Assembly (NCBI RefSeq): GCF_021497965.1
Contig: NZ_CP046525.1
Location: 992,001-1,056,000, forward strand
Source of the DNA: Streptococcus infantis
GTDB taxonomy: Bacteria > Bacillota > Bacilli > Lactobacillales > Streptococcaceae
Direction of reading: 5' to 3'
Length of the DNA: 64,000 bases
The notes under the pieces are model-generated. The model worked only from the letters and a program-made list of their open reading frames with translations. It made no database searches and was not told the origin of the DNA. Shown here piece after piece: positions 27,008 to 37,067 of the stretch. Both the position numbers and the translations under genes were made by a program. The stretch's first letter is position 1, and each line of letters opens with the position of its first letter.

Positions 27008-27964
27008 TTATTGTTTATGGAAACTGAAAGATTTAAAAGCATACCGATTACTTTTGTCTTTGTAAGTTATGCCAAAACCTACTTCTGTATTTCTAGGCAA
27101 GTTTTCAATTTCAACTATTTGAGCAAGTAAATATTGAAAATCAGAATCAGTCCAATTGTCAATATCCTCATTAGCTAATTGAAGGTTTTGTCTTCGTACC
27201 TGCTCTATGTCAATATCTATGTCAATACTAAAGGTCGAACGATTGTCTGCAACCCTTTTTAACAGTAAATCTCGATTGCGAACAAGCGTCTCTTCATCAA
27301 GATTGTTGACTCTACTTGGGTCTAGGTCCTCAATTAAGGGAGTGAGTTCTTCTACATCCGTCTTCAAAATTGCTTCTCTTTTCTCTCTCTCTTCAAGACG
27401 GGTTTTGGGGTTGCCACTATATTCTTCTTTCGGTTCCAAAGAATAATAGGATTCAAAGGAGTCCAATTCAACTGATTTTTTAATATAAAGCTTCCTAAGC
27501 TGATTATCCTTTAAATATGTTGAAGTCAAACTAGCACTTTGAAGTATCGTATTGTAAGCTTCTTTAAGTCGGTCATAGTTCTTATCTTCAGAAACATACT
27601 CCATTTCTAAACGGTAAACTGTTTTTTTGGAAAAACCAAAGAAAATTTTCTTTTCAACTTCTTTAAGCTTCGGATTGTATTTAAGGACTGGAGTTTTCTC
27701 AACATAATCTTTTTCAAAATCTACATAAACATCAACAAATTTCTTATTTCCTTTTATGTAAAATGGAAAACCATAGTATCCAAAAGTACCAGCAGTCGAG
27801 TATCCTTCTGCTTCTAACCCTGCAGCTTCTACTACGGAACGAATGTTTGAAATAGCTGTTTTAGCTAAATCACGATCGACTCTGTTGTTACATGCTGACA
27901 ATATAAATAATGTGAGAATAGGCAACAGTAGGCCAATTACTTTCTTCAACACTTTGCTTTTCAT
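27008..27964 (-). CDS. Uncharacterised lipoprotein
   Basis: The 318-residue protein has a signal peptide and lipobox (LFILSAC, lipidated Cys 25), so it is anchored to the outer face of the membrane. The mature part begins NNRVDRDLAKTAISNI, then a beta-rich segment (FGYYGFPFYIKGNKKFVDVYVDF) and a highly charged helical stretch to the end. I do not recognise a known domain. GGAGGGG precedes the ATG. A TACGAATG, one base off the SigX box, lies 16 bases upstream, the same geometry as for comEA, so competence control is possible. It has its own terminator. Function unknown. Confidence 0.75.
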   Translation of the reverse strand: MKSKVLKKVIGLLLPILTLFILSACNNRVDRDLAKTAISNIRSVVEAAGLEAEGYSTAGTFGYYGFPFYIKGNKKFVDVYVDFEKDYVEKTPVLKYNPKLKEVEKKIFFGFSKKTVYRLEMEYVSEDKNYDRLKEAYNTILQSASLTSTYLKDNQLRKLYIKKSVELDSFESYYSLEPKEEYSGNPKTRLEEREKREAILKTDVEELTPLIEDLDPSRVNNLDEETLVRNRDLLLKRVADNRSTFSIDIDIDIEQVRRQNLQLANEDIDNWTDSDFQYLLAQIVEIENLPRNTEVGFGITYKDKSNRYAFKSFSFHKQ

Positions 27965-27980
27965 TACCCCTCCAATTAAG

Positions 27981-27988
27981 CATTCGTA
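27981..27988 (-). promoter_or_regulatory. SigX-box-like sequence before the lipoprotein gene
   Basis: TACGAATG differs from TACGAATA at the last base; distance to the ATG is 16 bases. Only a weak T-rich stretch precedes it. Confidence 0.35.
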
Positions 27989-28042
27989 GTAAAATACTTA
28001 TGATTGTTAGATTCACTTCAGGAAGAAGACAAACTTCCCTGT

Positions 28043-28921
28043 TTAGTTGTTAGCTTGTTTCTCTTCCCACTCATGGTAGGCAGCGTAGAGTTGGCTTTTG
28101 TTCCACTGATAAATTTTAGCGACTTCCTTAATGGCTTGATTTTTCTTAACACCTTGTTGGATGCGCTCTTGTATCTCAGAGAATAAATCCTCTTCATCCT
28201 TATCTTCTACTACTTGACTAGCACCCTCTACAATCAGAAGACACTCGCCCTTAAGTGGTGTTTTAGAAATACTTTCTAGTAGCTCTGTAATCTGACCTCG
28301 TTGGTATTCTTCATAAATCTTGGTCAATTCGCGAACCAGAACTACTGGACGGTCACCATAAACTTCTAGCATATTCTCCAGCGTATCGGCCACGCGATGT
28401 GGAGATTCATAGAAAATTTGAGTCTCTGGATAATCTTTTTTCGATTCAAAAAATTGCTTTTGTTGACCTGATTTTCTTGGTAAGAAACCATAAAAAATAT
28501 GCGGTTGGGGTGCTAAGCCACTGGCAATCAAGGCAGAAATTCCTGCACTAGCCCCTGGAACTGTGATAACTGCGATATCCTCTTCAATTGCCGCCTTAAC
28601 CAAATCGTGACCTGGATCTGAAATGCTAGGAAGTCCTGCATCGGAAACTTGAGCAATACTTTGACCGTCTTTTAAAAGTCGAATCAAATCAGGAATCTTT
28701 TCCTTGGCGTTGTGCTCATGAAAACTGATTTGTTTGGTCGGAATATCAAAATGCTTGAGTAAAAGCCCAGTATTTCGTGTATCCTCGGCAGCAACCCAGT
28801 CCACTTCTTTCAAGGTCTGAATGGCACGAAAGGTCATATCCTCAAGATTTCCAATTGGCGTTGCAACAAGATATAGTTTACCATAAGGTGACTGACCTTT
28901 AAAACTTTTTTGAATTTGCAT
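28043..28921 (-). CDS. rsmI: 16S rRNA (cytidine-1402-2'-O)-methyltransferase
   Basis: The 292-residue SAM enzyme shows LYLVATPIGNLEDMTFRAIQTLKEVD, EDTRNTGLLLKHF, SDAGLPSISDPGHDLV and VPGASAGISALIASGL, the tetrapyrrole-methylase fold signatures used by RsmI. It modifies the ribosomal P site together with RsmH. It follows yabA by 2 bp in the tmk-holB-yabA-rsmI operon. Confidence 0.96.
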   Translation of the reverse strand: MQIQKSFKGQSPYGKLYLVATPIGNLEDMTFRAIQTLKEVDWVAAEDTRNTGLLLKHFDIPTKQISFHEHNAKEKIPDLIRLLKDGQSIAQVSDAGLPSISDPGHDLVKAAIEEDIAVITVPGASAGISALIASGLAPQPHIFYGFLPRKSGQQKQFFESKKDYPETQIFYESPHRVADTLENMLEVYGDRPVVLVRELTKIYEEYQRGQITELLESISKTPLKGECLLIVEGASQVVEDKDEEDLFSEIQERIQQGVKKNQAIKEVAKIYQWNKSQLYAAYHEWEEKQANN

Positions 28922-28923
28922 GC

Positions 28924-29241
28924 TTACTCCCTAAACAACAACTCATCACAAAACATACATTCCGCATCTTGTTCACGACGCTGTCCATAAAAATCACGAC
29001 ACACATGAAAGCCATCTTCATAGATTCGACGAACATTTTCTCGAACATGCTTGGTCTTTGCAGGCGTAGAATCTTCCTCCTCGCCCAAGCGCTCTCTCAA
29101 TTTATCATTTTCCAAGCGAAGAGCTGTATTCTCTTCTACTACACTCTTGAGATTTTTTTTGATGGCTTCGACATCTGCCAAGGTTGCCAACAACTGTTGA
29201 GAAAAATCATCTAAAGCATCAAATAATTCTTTTTTGTTCAT
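28924..29241 (-). CDS. yabA: Replication initiation control protein YabA
   Basis: The 105-residue protein has an N-terminal leucine-zipper-like coiled coil ([26 protein letters not shown]) and a C-terminal zinc site HVCRDFYGQ...CMFC. YabA binds DnaA and DnaN and restrains re-initiation in Firmicutes. It follows holB by 36 bp, keeping it with replication genes. Confidence 0.95.
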   Translation of the reverse strand: MNKKELFDALDDFSQQLLATLADVEAIKKNLKSVVEENTALRLENDKLRERLGEEEDSTPAKTKHVRENVRRIYEDGFHVCRDFYGQRREQDAECMFCDELLFRE

Positions 29242-29277
29242 AGACAGCCCTTTCTTTATTCTGTTTTCATCTTCATA

Positions 29278-30162
29278 TTATTGTAAAACGAGGTATTCCA
29301 AAGCATTTTGGAAAGACACATTTGCCTTCCACATTCTTCTAGCTTCGAGAAGGTTTTGCAAGATTCTACGAGCTGAATTTTTTAGAATCTCTTGTCCCGC
29401 GATTACTTCTAGAATTCTAAATACCTGGTCTTGCTTTTCTTTGTCGTCTGCTAAACTAGCTAATTTTGCCACCTGCAAATACGCTTCCTTTTTCCCAGTT
29501 TCTAACCATGCAAAGAAACGCTCACTTTCTTCTACCAAAGTCCAAAAACTTGTTTGATTTATTAGTTTTTCGGCTTCTGCTTGCGATTGACTGAACTCAG
29601 CTAAGAGTCTTGCTTTATTTTTGACCAATCCTGCTTTTTCGAATTCAACCATAAGATTTGCCACTTGTTTCTTGAATTGGAAAATCTGTGTCCGACTTCG
29701 AATGGTTGGCAAAATTTGTTCTTGATCATTGGTTAAGAAGAAAATATAGATTTCACTTTGAGGTTCTTCGATAACCTTTAGAAGTGAATTAGCAGCATTA
29801 ACATGCATTTTTTCAGCTTGTTCAATGATAAAAACCTGACGTTGATTTTCAATCCCTGATTGAGAAAACTGACTAACTAGTTCTCTAATTCTTTCTGTTT
29901 TTATAATCTGATTAATGGGACGAATAATTGTGACATCAGGAAATTCTTCTTGGTCAATCAACTTACAATTTCGACAAGACTCGCAGGGTAAGACATCCTG
30001 TTTTTCAGTACAAAACAAACTCTTAGACAGAAATAAAGCCATCTCCATACTTCCAAAAAAGCCTGAAAAGAGATAGGCATGATTGAGCTGTTTTTGTTCT
30101 AAGATATGAACAAAACGTTCAAATTGTTGTGGTTGACAAGCCTTTAATTGCTCTTGATTCAT
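29278..30162 (-). CDS. holB: DNA polymerase III delta' subunit
   Basis: The 294-residue clamp-loader subunit has the AAA+ core with [11 protein letters not shown] in place of a canonical P-loop, a zinc module (CESCRNC), and [28 protein letters not shown] with the SRC-type motif region. Loss of a working Walker A is usual for delta'. Its start overlaps the tmk stop by 4 bp (ATGA). Confidence 0.94.
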   Translation of the reverse strand: MNQEQLKACQPQQFERFVHILEQKQLNHAYLFSGFFGSMEMALFLSKSLFCTEKQDVLPCESCRNCKLIDQEEFPDVTIIRPINQIIKTERIRELVSQFSQSGIENQRQVFIIEQAEKMHVNAANSLLKVIEEPQSEIYIFFLTNDQEQILPTIRSRTQIFQFKKQVANLMVEFEKAGLVKNKARLLAEFSQSQAEAEKLINQTSFWTLVEESERFFAWLETGKKEAYLQVAKLASLADDKEKQDQVFRILEVIAGQEILKNSARRILQNLLEARRMWKANVSFQNALEYLVLQ

Positions 30163-30797
30163 TCTTGCAGCCCCATTCTGTCAAATAAGACTTTCTTAGT
30201 ATTCTCAACAACTTGATCTAGTGGTAAGCTGGCATCAATCTTAACAATGCGATCACCTTCTTTTTCAAGAAGGGAGAGATATCCCTGACGGACTTTGCGA
30301 TGCAAGTCTAAACCTTCCAAGTCTAAACGATTCACTTCACGATTACTATTTGCTGCGATTCGTTCAAGACCTTTCTCAACATCAATATCAAAATAAAGTG
30401 TCAAATCAGGCTTTAACCCATCTGTAGCATATTGGTTGAGCCATTCAATAGCATCAATGTCCAAACCACGACCAAAGCCTTGATAAGCAACCGAGCTATC
30501 AATAAAACGATCCATGATGACCAGTTTACCGGCTGCAAGGGCAGGTAAAACCTTTTCCACTAAATGTTGTCGACGACTAGCTATATAAAGTAAAAGCTCT
30601 GTCTTGGCATCCATTTGAGTATGACTTGGGTCTAGAATAACTTCACGAATCTTTTCACCAATCAATACGCCACCGGGTTCACGTGTCGTTAAGACCCCAA
30701 AATTTTTTTCTTCTAACACAGGAAGGATAGCTTCAAGTACACTTGTTTTACCAGCTCCCTCTGGCCCCTCTAAAGAGACTAAAAATCCTTTTGACAT
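30159..30797 (-). CDS. tmk: Thymidylate kinase
   Basis: The 212-residue enzyme phosphorylates dTMP to dTDP. It has [16 protein letters not shown] (P-loop), TREPGG, and [18 protein letters not shown] (DRY/H-like motif). First gene of the operon. A SigX-type TACGAATA and a near copy lie 105-155 bp upstream; ordinary -10-like TAAAAT sequences are also present. Confidence 0.97.
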   Translation of the reverse strand: MSKGFLVSLEGPEGAGKTSVLEAILPVLEEKNFGVLTTREPGGVLIGEKIREVILDPSHTQMDAKTELLLYIASRRQHLVEKVLPALAAGKLVIMDRFIDSSVAYQGFGRGLDIDAIEWLNQYATDGLKPDLTLYFDIDVEKGLERIAANSNREVNRLDLEGLDLHRKVRQGYLSLLEKEGDRIVKIDASLPLDQVVENTKKVLFDRMGLQE

Positions 30798-30943
30798 GAC
30801 GAACTCATTTCTTTTTTTCTTCCTTCTATTTTATCAAAAAAAGAGGCATTTGTGAAAAGCTTTTTAGCCTAATAAAAATTTATTCTGAAAAACTAGGATA
30901 TATATTCGTTAATAAAGTAGATAATTATTTAATTAAGTTTCTA

Positions 30944-30951
30944 TATTCGTA
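30944..30951 (-). promoter_or_regulatory. SigX-box match upstream of tmk
   Basis: TACGAATA exactly, on the tmk strand and outside any gene, about 146 bp from the ATG. The lack of a T-rich upstream stretch lowers confidence. Confidence 0.35.
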
Positions 30952-30991
30952 ATCAACTACCATACTGTCTTATTTTGTCTTTGTATAGCTA

Positions 30992-31024
30992 GAAAAAAAG
31001 AACCTTGCTTAGCAAGATTCTTTT
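30992..31024 (-). terminator. Terminator of tuf
   Basis: AAAAGAATCTTGC and GCAAGGTTCTTTT pair around TTA, followed by T's. Confidence 0.8.
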
Positions 31025-31067
31025 AGTGTCTGACTTAAATAATTGTTCTTCTGGGAACTAAATCGAA

Positions 31068-32264
<1,197 letters not shown>

Positions 32265-32335
32265 TTGAGTAAAAGCCTCCAATAAAATATATTTTATAGA
32301 TAGACAGTAGGCAATACAGTCTAACTTTCCTTACT

Positions 32336-32363
32336 ATTTTATCAAATTTTAGCTAAATTGCAA
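32336..32363 (-). promoter_or_regulatory. Promoter of tuf
   Basis: TTGCAA (32363-32358), 16-bp spacer, TAAAAT (32341-32336). The leader can form an AGAC/GTCT hairpin. Confidence 0.6.
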
Positions 32364-32429
32364 GTGTTTTACAAAGTTTTTGTGAATTATTCTTATACTT
32401 ATTCGAAGTCCTTGATTTATTAATAAAAA

Positions 32430-32461
32430 AATAGAGAAACAGTTAAATCTGTTTCTCTATT
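32430..32461 (-). terminator. Terminator of the second AI-2E gene
   Basis: Perfect 13-bp stem, AATAGAGAAACAG with CTGTTTCTCTATT around TTAAAT. Confidence 0.8.
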
Positions 32462-32468
32462 AATATCG

Positions 32469-33569
32469 TTACATTTTTTCAACTTCTTGTACTTCTTTGT
32501 GTTTTTCGTAAAGTTGTACAAGGAATTTGGATATTTCTTTTAATATAGAATAAGTTGGGACGGCAACAATCATACCAATAACACCATAGATATTACTTGA
32601 CAATAATAACAGAACCAGGATAGTAATTGGATGAACTTTCATAACACCACCAACAATTCGAGGATAGAGGATATTGCCATCCACTTGTTGGATAATCAAC
32701 ATATAGATGACAGCAATAATCATCTTTTGTGGATCCGTAAATAGATTTGAAATAACCATTGGAACCAAACCGATACTTGGACCAACATAAGGTATCAAAT
32801 TCGCCAAACCAGAAAAAATAGCAAAGACCAATGCATACTTGAGTCCAATGACACTATATCCGATAAAGGCCAGACATCCGATTATGAATGCATCAATTGA
32901 TACACCGCTAATGTAACGGGAAATAGTCGCATTCAAGTTTGTTAATAAACCAGAAATATTCAGTCTATCTCTTTTTAAAACAGTTCTTTCTAACATCGGT
33001 AAGAACTTATGCCCATCTAGTAGGAAGTATACCAAGAAAACTGGCGTCATAATGATAATTAAAACTGTACTTACTAATGCTGACAGAACGCTACCGACAC
33101 TGTTTGTTACGCTATTTAAGATATTTTGCAGAATATCAACATAAGAAAGATTTAATTGCTGGATTGTTTGTTGAATATCAAGCTCTTGGAAAGTAGGATA
33201 TTTTGATAATTCTATTACTAAATCTTGGAGTCGACCATAGATTCCTTGACTAGATATAATCAAGCTACTCAACTGATTGATTAAAATCGGTAAGAGATAG
33301 ACAACACCAATGACAAGTGACCCAAAGAGAACAAATAGGGTCAACAAAATTCCTATAATGCGGTTAATTTTGCACTCTTTCTCTAAAAAGATAACAATTG
33401 GGTTGGTCAAATAGTATAAAAATCCTCCTAATAAAAAGGGAATCATGATGGTATTAACGACACTTACAAATGGTGTAATAATTGCCCCCATTTCCCTCCA
33501 TAGGTAGAAAATTAAGGTTATTAATAAAATCTCAGTTGTCCAGAAGAATAATTTATTTCTTCGAAACAT
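32469..33569 (-). CDS. AI-2E family transporter (second copy)
   Basis: The 366-residue membrane protein is a paralogue of the one at 6423-7586: about eight membrane segments, LIPYVGPSIGLVPMVISNLF and HPITILVLLLLSSNIYGVIGMIVAVP at the C-terminus. Substrate unknown. GGAGG precedes the ATG. It is divergent from the D,D-carboxypeptidase gene and has its own terminator. Confidence 0.9.
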   Translation of the reverse strand: MFRRNKLFFWTTEILLITLIFYLWREMGAIITPFVSVVNTIMIPFLLGGFLYYLTNPIVIFLEKECKINRIIGILLTLFVLFGSLVIGVVYLLPILINQLSSLIISSQGIYGRLQDLVIELSKYPTFQELDIQQTIQQLNLSYVDILQNILNSVTNSVGSVLSALVSTVLIIIMTPVFLVYFLLDGHKFLPMLERTVLKRDRLNISGLLTNLNATISRYISGVSIDAFIIGCLAFIGYSVIGLKYALVFAIFSGLANLIPYVGPSIGLVPMVISNLFTDPQKMIIAVIYMLIIQQVDGNILYPRIVGGVMKVHPITILVLLLLSSNIYGVIGMIVAVPTYSILKEISKFLVQLYEKHKEVQEVEKM

Positions 33570-33654
33570 AGGCCACCTCCTCTTTTTCCTATTTTACCAT
33601 AATTCGAAAAAGATTGATAACCTTCATCATAAAAATAAGAATATTTTTTGTCTT

Positions 33655-33665
33655 TATGATAGAAT
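33655..33665 (+). promoter_or_regulatory. -10 region of the D,D-carboxypeptidase gene
   Basis: TATGAT (33655-33660) runs into TAGAAT (33660-33665), the latter with TGA before it as an extended -10. The ATG is at 33675, so the leader would be about 2-8 bases. Confidence 0.5.
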
Positions 33666-33674
33666 AAAGTTACT

Positions 33675-34916
33675 ATGAAGAAATTATTTTTAACATTAAT
33701 CACACTTATTTCATTTGGTTCTGCTACTACTGCTTTTGCCCAGGATTTTGATGTCGCCGCAAAACATGCCATCGCTGTTGAAGCGACTACTGGTAAGATT
33801 TTATATGAAAAAGATGCGACTCAACCTGTTGAAATTGCTTCTATTAGTAAGTTACTAACTGTTTACTTGGTCTACGAAGCTTTGGAGCAAGGAAAAATCA
33901 CCCTCTCTACTCCAGTTGAAATTTCAGATTATCCTTACCAACTCACAACCAACTCCGAAGCAAGCAACGTTCCTATGGAAGCTCGTAACTATACTGTTGA
34001 AGAGTTACTAGAAGCAACATTGGTATCTAGTGCCAATAGTGCAGCTATCGCTTTGTCCGAAAAGATTGCGGGATCTGAAAAAGACTTTGTAGATATGATG
34101 AAGGCCAAACTTCTTGAATGGGGAATCCAAGATGCTACCCTAGTCAATACAACCGGTCTCAACAATGAAACTCTTGGAAACAATATCTATCCAGGTTCTA
34201 AGAAAGACGATGAAAATAAATTGAGCGCCTATGATGTAGCTGTCGTCGCTCGTAATCTTATCCTCAAGTACCCTCAGGTCTTAGAAATTACCAAGAAACC
34301 TTCCTCTACTTTCAGAGGAATGACCATTACTTCTACTAACTATATGTTGGAAGGAATGCCTGCTTACCGCGGTGGTGTCGATGGTCTTAAAACTGGAACA
34401 ACTGATAAAGCGGGTGCTTCTTTTGTCGGTACGACTGTAGAAAAAGGAATGCGTATCATCACAGTTGTCCTCAATGCTGATAACCAAGATACAAATCCTT
34501 ATGCTCGTTTCACAGCAACTTCTGCACTTCTAGATTATATCTCATCAAACTTTGCTCTCCAAACAATTGTAAAACAAGGAGAAAGCTACCAAGATAGTAA
34601 ATCTCCTGTCCTAGATGGAAAACAAGATACCGTTACAGCAGTTGCTAAAGAAGATATAAAAATTGTTCAACGCCTTGGAAGTCGAGCTCAGTCATCTGTC
34701 ACCTACACGCCTGATACTACTGAACATACCGCTCCACTTGAAGCAGGTACTGTGGTTGGTCATCTAACCTATGAAGATAAAGACTTAGTTGGTCAAGGCT
34801 ATATTACCTCTGACAAACCAAGCTTCGAAATGGTTTCTGATAAAAATGTCGAAAAGGCCTTCTTCTTAAAAGTATGGTGGAATCGCTTCGTTCGATTTGT
34901 AAATGAAAAATTATAA
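33675..34916 (+). CDS. dacA: D-alanyl-D-alanine carboxypeptidase (PBP3 type)
   Basis: The 413-residue penicillin-binding protein trims the terminal D-Ala of peptidoglycan stem peptides. It has a signal peptide (MKKLFLTLITLISFGSATTAFA), the active-site S56-I-S-K59, SAN in VSSANSAAIAL, and KTG in GLKTGTTDKAG. A C-terminal beta domain and an amphipathic end (FFLKVWWNRFVRFVNEKL) that anchors to the membrane complete the S11 family plan. No clear ribosome site is present and the -10 is close, so the message may be nearly leaderless. Divergent from the AI-2E gene. Confidence 0.95.
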   Translation: MKKLFLTLITLISFGSATTAFAQDFDVAAKHAIAVEATTGKILYEKDATQPVEIASISKLLTVYLVYEALEQGKITLSTPVEISDYPYQLTTNSEASNVPMEARNYTVEELLEATLVSSANSAAIALSEKIAGSEKDFVDMMKAKLLEWGIQDATLVNTTGLNNETLGNNIYPGSKKDDENKLSAYDVAVVARNLILKYPQVLEITKKPSSTFRGMTITSTNYMLEGMPAYRGGVDGLKTGTTDKAGASFVGTTVEKGMRIITVVLNADNQDTNPYARFTATSALLDYISSNFALQTIVKQGESYQDSKSPVLDGKQDTVTAVAKEDIKIVQRLGSRAQSSVTYTPDTTEHTAPLEAGTVVGHLTYEDKDLVGQGYITSDKPSFEMVSDKNVEKAFFLKVWWNRFVRFVNEKL

Positions 34917-34943
34917 AAAAATCGCGAGTAATCGCGATTTTTT
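34914..34943. terminator. Bidirectional terminator between dacA and the APC permease
   Basis: AAAAAATCGCGA and TCGCGATTTTTT around a short loop; T-runs on both strands. Confidence 0.85.
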
Positions 34944-36340
34944 TATTTTCTTTTTGATAAAGTTGAGTGTTTATAGCCATAAGTAAAGTAAATAATAACT
35001 CCTATAATTAAGGCTAAACCAAATGCTATCCATGTTTCAATAGTATATTGTAGCATAAAGGATAGACAAATAAGAATCGATAAGATTGGTAGAAAGGGAA
35101 CCAGGGGTGTTTTAAATTCTCCCTCTTTAGGCTCTCCCTTATCTTTTCTTAGCTTGATAATCCCATAGGCTAATAAAATAAGATAAGCCAAAGTACAGAT
35201 ATTAAGAAAGGCTGCAATACTAGATAGAGGAAAAATCCCTGCTGCAATCGCTGAAACGACTCCCGTTAAAATAGTAGCATTCTTAGGGACTCGACTTGTC
35301 TTAGTTACTTGTTTGAAACTTTGAGGCAAGAGTCCATCACGTGCCAAACTATAAATCATGCGAGATAAGGCATAAGTCATTGAAATACATACTGTAATCA
35401 AGGTAAAAATAGCAACAATAGAAACATAGTTTGCTGCCCATCCTATACCAATATTTCTAAGAGCAAAAGCAACCGCATCATCGACATTGAGCTTGCTATA
35501 GTGGACAACACCTGTTAAAACTAAGGTTACCAAGGCATAAAGTATGGTTACGATCATCAAGGATAAGACAATTCCACGAGGGATGTTCTTTTGCGGTCGT
35601 TGAATTTCATCAACTGCCATAGAAATGGACTCAAAACCTAAGAATCCAAAGAACATGAGTGAAGCTCCAGCCATAATTCCTGTGCTTCCACCATAAATTT
35701 GACCAAAACCAAATGGAGCAAAATTGGACCAGTTCTCAGGTTTAATATACCAAATTCCAACTAAGATAAATAAGGCAAGAGCAGAAAATTTTAAAACAAC
35801 AAGAATCGAATTAAAACGAAGAGCAGTTTTCGAATTCAATAGAACAACACCTGTAACAAGGATAATCACTAAAATTGGTAAAAGATCAATATAAGTACCA
35901 TTTTCTTGGTTAAATGTCCCGTTTAAGGTTTGTGGCAAGGAAATTCCATAATGACTAAGCAAACCTTTAAAATAGGCTGCCCATCCAGAAGCGACACCAG
36001 AGACTGCTGTCATAAATTCCATAATAGTTAACCAACCGGCAATCCAAGCAGGAAATTCTCCCAAAATTGCATATAGATAACTATAAGCGCCACCAGTTGC
36101 TGGAACACGAGAAGCAAATTCTGCAAAAAAGAGCGCCGATAAGGAAACACAGATAGCTGAGATAACGATAGAAACAACAAGGGCTGGACCTGCTAATGTA
36201 GCTGCAGCTGTTCCTGTAATGGTAAAGATACCTGTTCCCACCATGGCTCCAATTCCCAAGAGAATTAAATCCCATAATTTCAGATGACGATGCATCTCTG
36301 TTTTTCCCAGACTTACGTCTTTCGTTCTAAAAATATTCAT
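34943..36340 (-). CDS. APC-family amino acid permease (cationic amino acid transporter type)
   Basis: The 465-residue protein has 12 or more membrane segments. The first helix GIGAMVGTGIFTITGTAA holds the Gly-rich substrate site of APC carriers; FAEFASRVPATGGAYSYLY and GFESISMAVDEIQRPQKNIPRGI are typical of the CAT/YfnA group. Substrate is probably an amino acid; which one is not certain. Promoter at 36370-36398; single gene, convergent with dacA. Confidence 0.9.
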   Translation of the reverse strand: MNIFRTKDVSLGKTEMHRHLKLWDLILLGIGAMVGTGIFTITGTAAATLAGPALVVSIVISAICVSLSALFFAEFASRVPATGGAYSYLYAILGEFPAWIAGWLTIMEFMTAVSGVASGWAAYFKGLLSHYGISLPQTLNGTFNQENGTYIDLLPILVIILVTGVVLLNSKTALRFNSILVVLKFSALALFILVGIWYIKPENWSNFAPFGFGQIYGGSTGIMAGASLMFFGFLGFESISMAVDEIQRPQKNIPRGIVLSLMIVTILYALVTLVLTGVVHYSKLNVDDAVAFALRNIGIGWAANYVSIVAIFTLITVCISMTYALSRMIYSLARDGLLPQSFKQVTKTSRVPKNATILTGVVSAIAAGIFPLSSIAAFLNICTLAYLILLAYGIIKLRKDKGEPKEGEFKTPLVPFLPILSILICLSFMLQYTIETWIAFGLALIIGVIIYFTYGYKHSTLSKRK

Positions 36341-36369
36341 AATTGATCTCCACTAACAATTATTGTTTT

Positions 36370-36398
36370 ATTTTACCACAAATAATGGATTTTGTGAA
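36370..36398 (-). promoter_or_regulatory. Promoter of the APC permease gene
   Basis: TTCACA (36398-36393), 17-bp spacer, TAAAAT (36375-36370). Confidence 0.6.
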
Positions 36399-36419
36399 TA
36401 TTTATAAAATTGTATATTG

Positions 36420-36453
36420 AAAAACTGAACAAATTAGTATTTGCTCAGTTTTT
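36420..36453 (-). terminator. Terminator of the suf operon
   Basis: AAAAACTGAGCAAAT and ATTTGTTCAGTTTTT pair (one wobble) around a short loop, just after the last gene of the operon. Confidence 0.75.
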
Positions 36454-36478
36454 ATTTCTAGTTAAAATTCGACAGTTA

Positions 36479-37048
36479 TTAGACTTCGTAGTATGGGAAC
36501 GGACGGTCACTATCTAAAGGACGATTTGGAATTTCTTGTTCCAAAATAGCGCGCCATCCAGATACTAATTCTTCAAAAGTTAATTTGGCTTCTGGAGAAG
36601 TTATTGTAATCTTCCGACCAAACCAAGCCATGGTTGCAGTTTCAAACTGAAGCATAGCGTACTGGATTACTGGTACATTTGCTTCTTCATAATTCTCATT
36701 TACTGCACACGCTACTTCAGCTGCTTGTGGTAGAAGTTGATTGCTGATTTTATCGACAACACTTGCATCCATCTCTCTCCAAGAAAGTAATTGACCATCC
36801 ACCTGATAAAAGAGCTCAAAGGTTTCTTGATTTTTCTTAAAATTGGTAAGAACAAAAGCACGTTCCACTGCCTCTGGACCACCAACAGCCTTGACAGCGT
36901 TTATAAGAAGATTTTCTTCCATTTGTCTCCAATAATCATCAGCTTCTTCTACTAAATCAATTGTAAAAGGTGGAACAATTTCCTCGGCAGAAATTTCGCC
37001 TTTATTTGCTTTTTCGATATTACCAAATAATTTTTTTAAGAATCCCAT
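36479..37048 (-). CDS. Conserved hypothetical protein at the end of the suf operon
   Basis: The 189-residue acidic, soluble protein starts MGFLKKLFGNIEKANKGEIS; the ATG at 37048 has GGAGA at good spacing, so a longer in-frame start is rejected. It has no signal peptide, membrane segment or Cys cluster, and I recognise no domain. It follows sufB by 19 bp and ends before the operon terminator, so it is made together with the Fe-S cluster machinery. A helper or client role is possible but not shown by the sequence. Confidence 0.7.
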   Translation of the reverse strand: MGFLKKLFGNIEKANKGEISAEEIVPPFTIDLVEEADDYWRQMEENLLINAVKAVGGPEAVERAFVLTNFKKNQETFELFYQVDGQLLSWREMDASVVDKISNQLLPQAAEVACAVNENYEEANVPVIQYAMLQFETATMAWFGRKITITSPEAKLTFEELVSGWRAILEQEIPNRPLDSDRPFPYYEV

Positions 37049-37067
37049 TTGCTTCTCCTTTTGGGTT

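Larger units (their letters stand above)
30798..31067 (-). other. Intergenic region between tmk and tuf
   Basis: These 270 bp are AT-rich. They hold the tuf terminator (30992-31024), a perfect TACGAATA (30951-30944) and a variant AACGAATA (30910-30903) on the minus strand. I see no reading frame worth calling. Confidence 0.5.
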
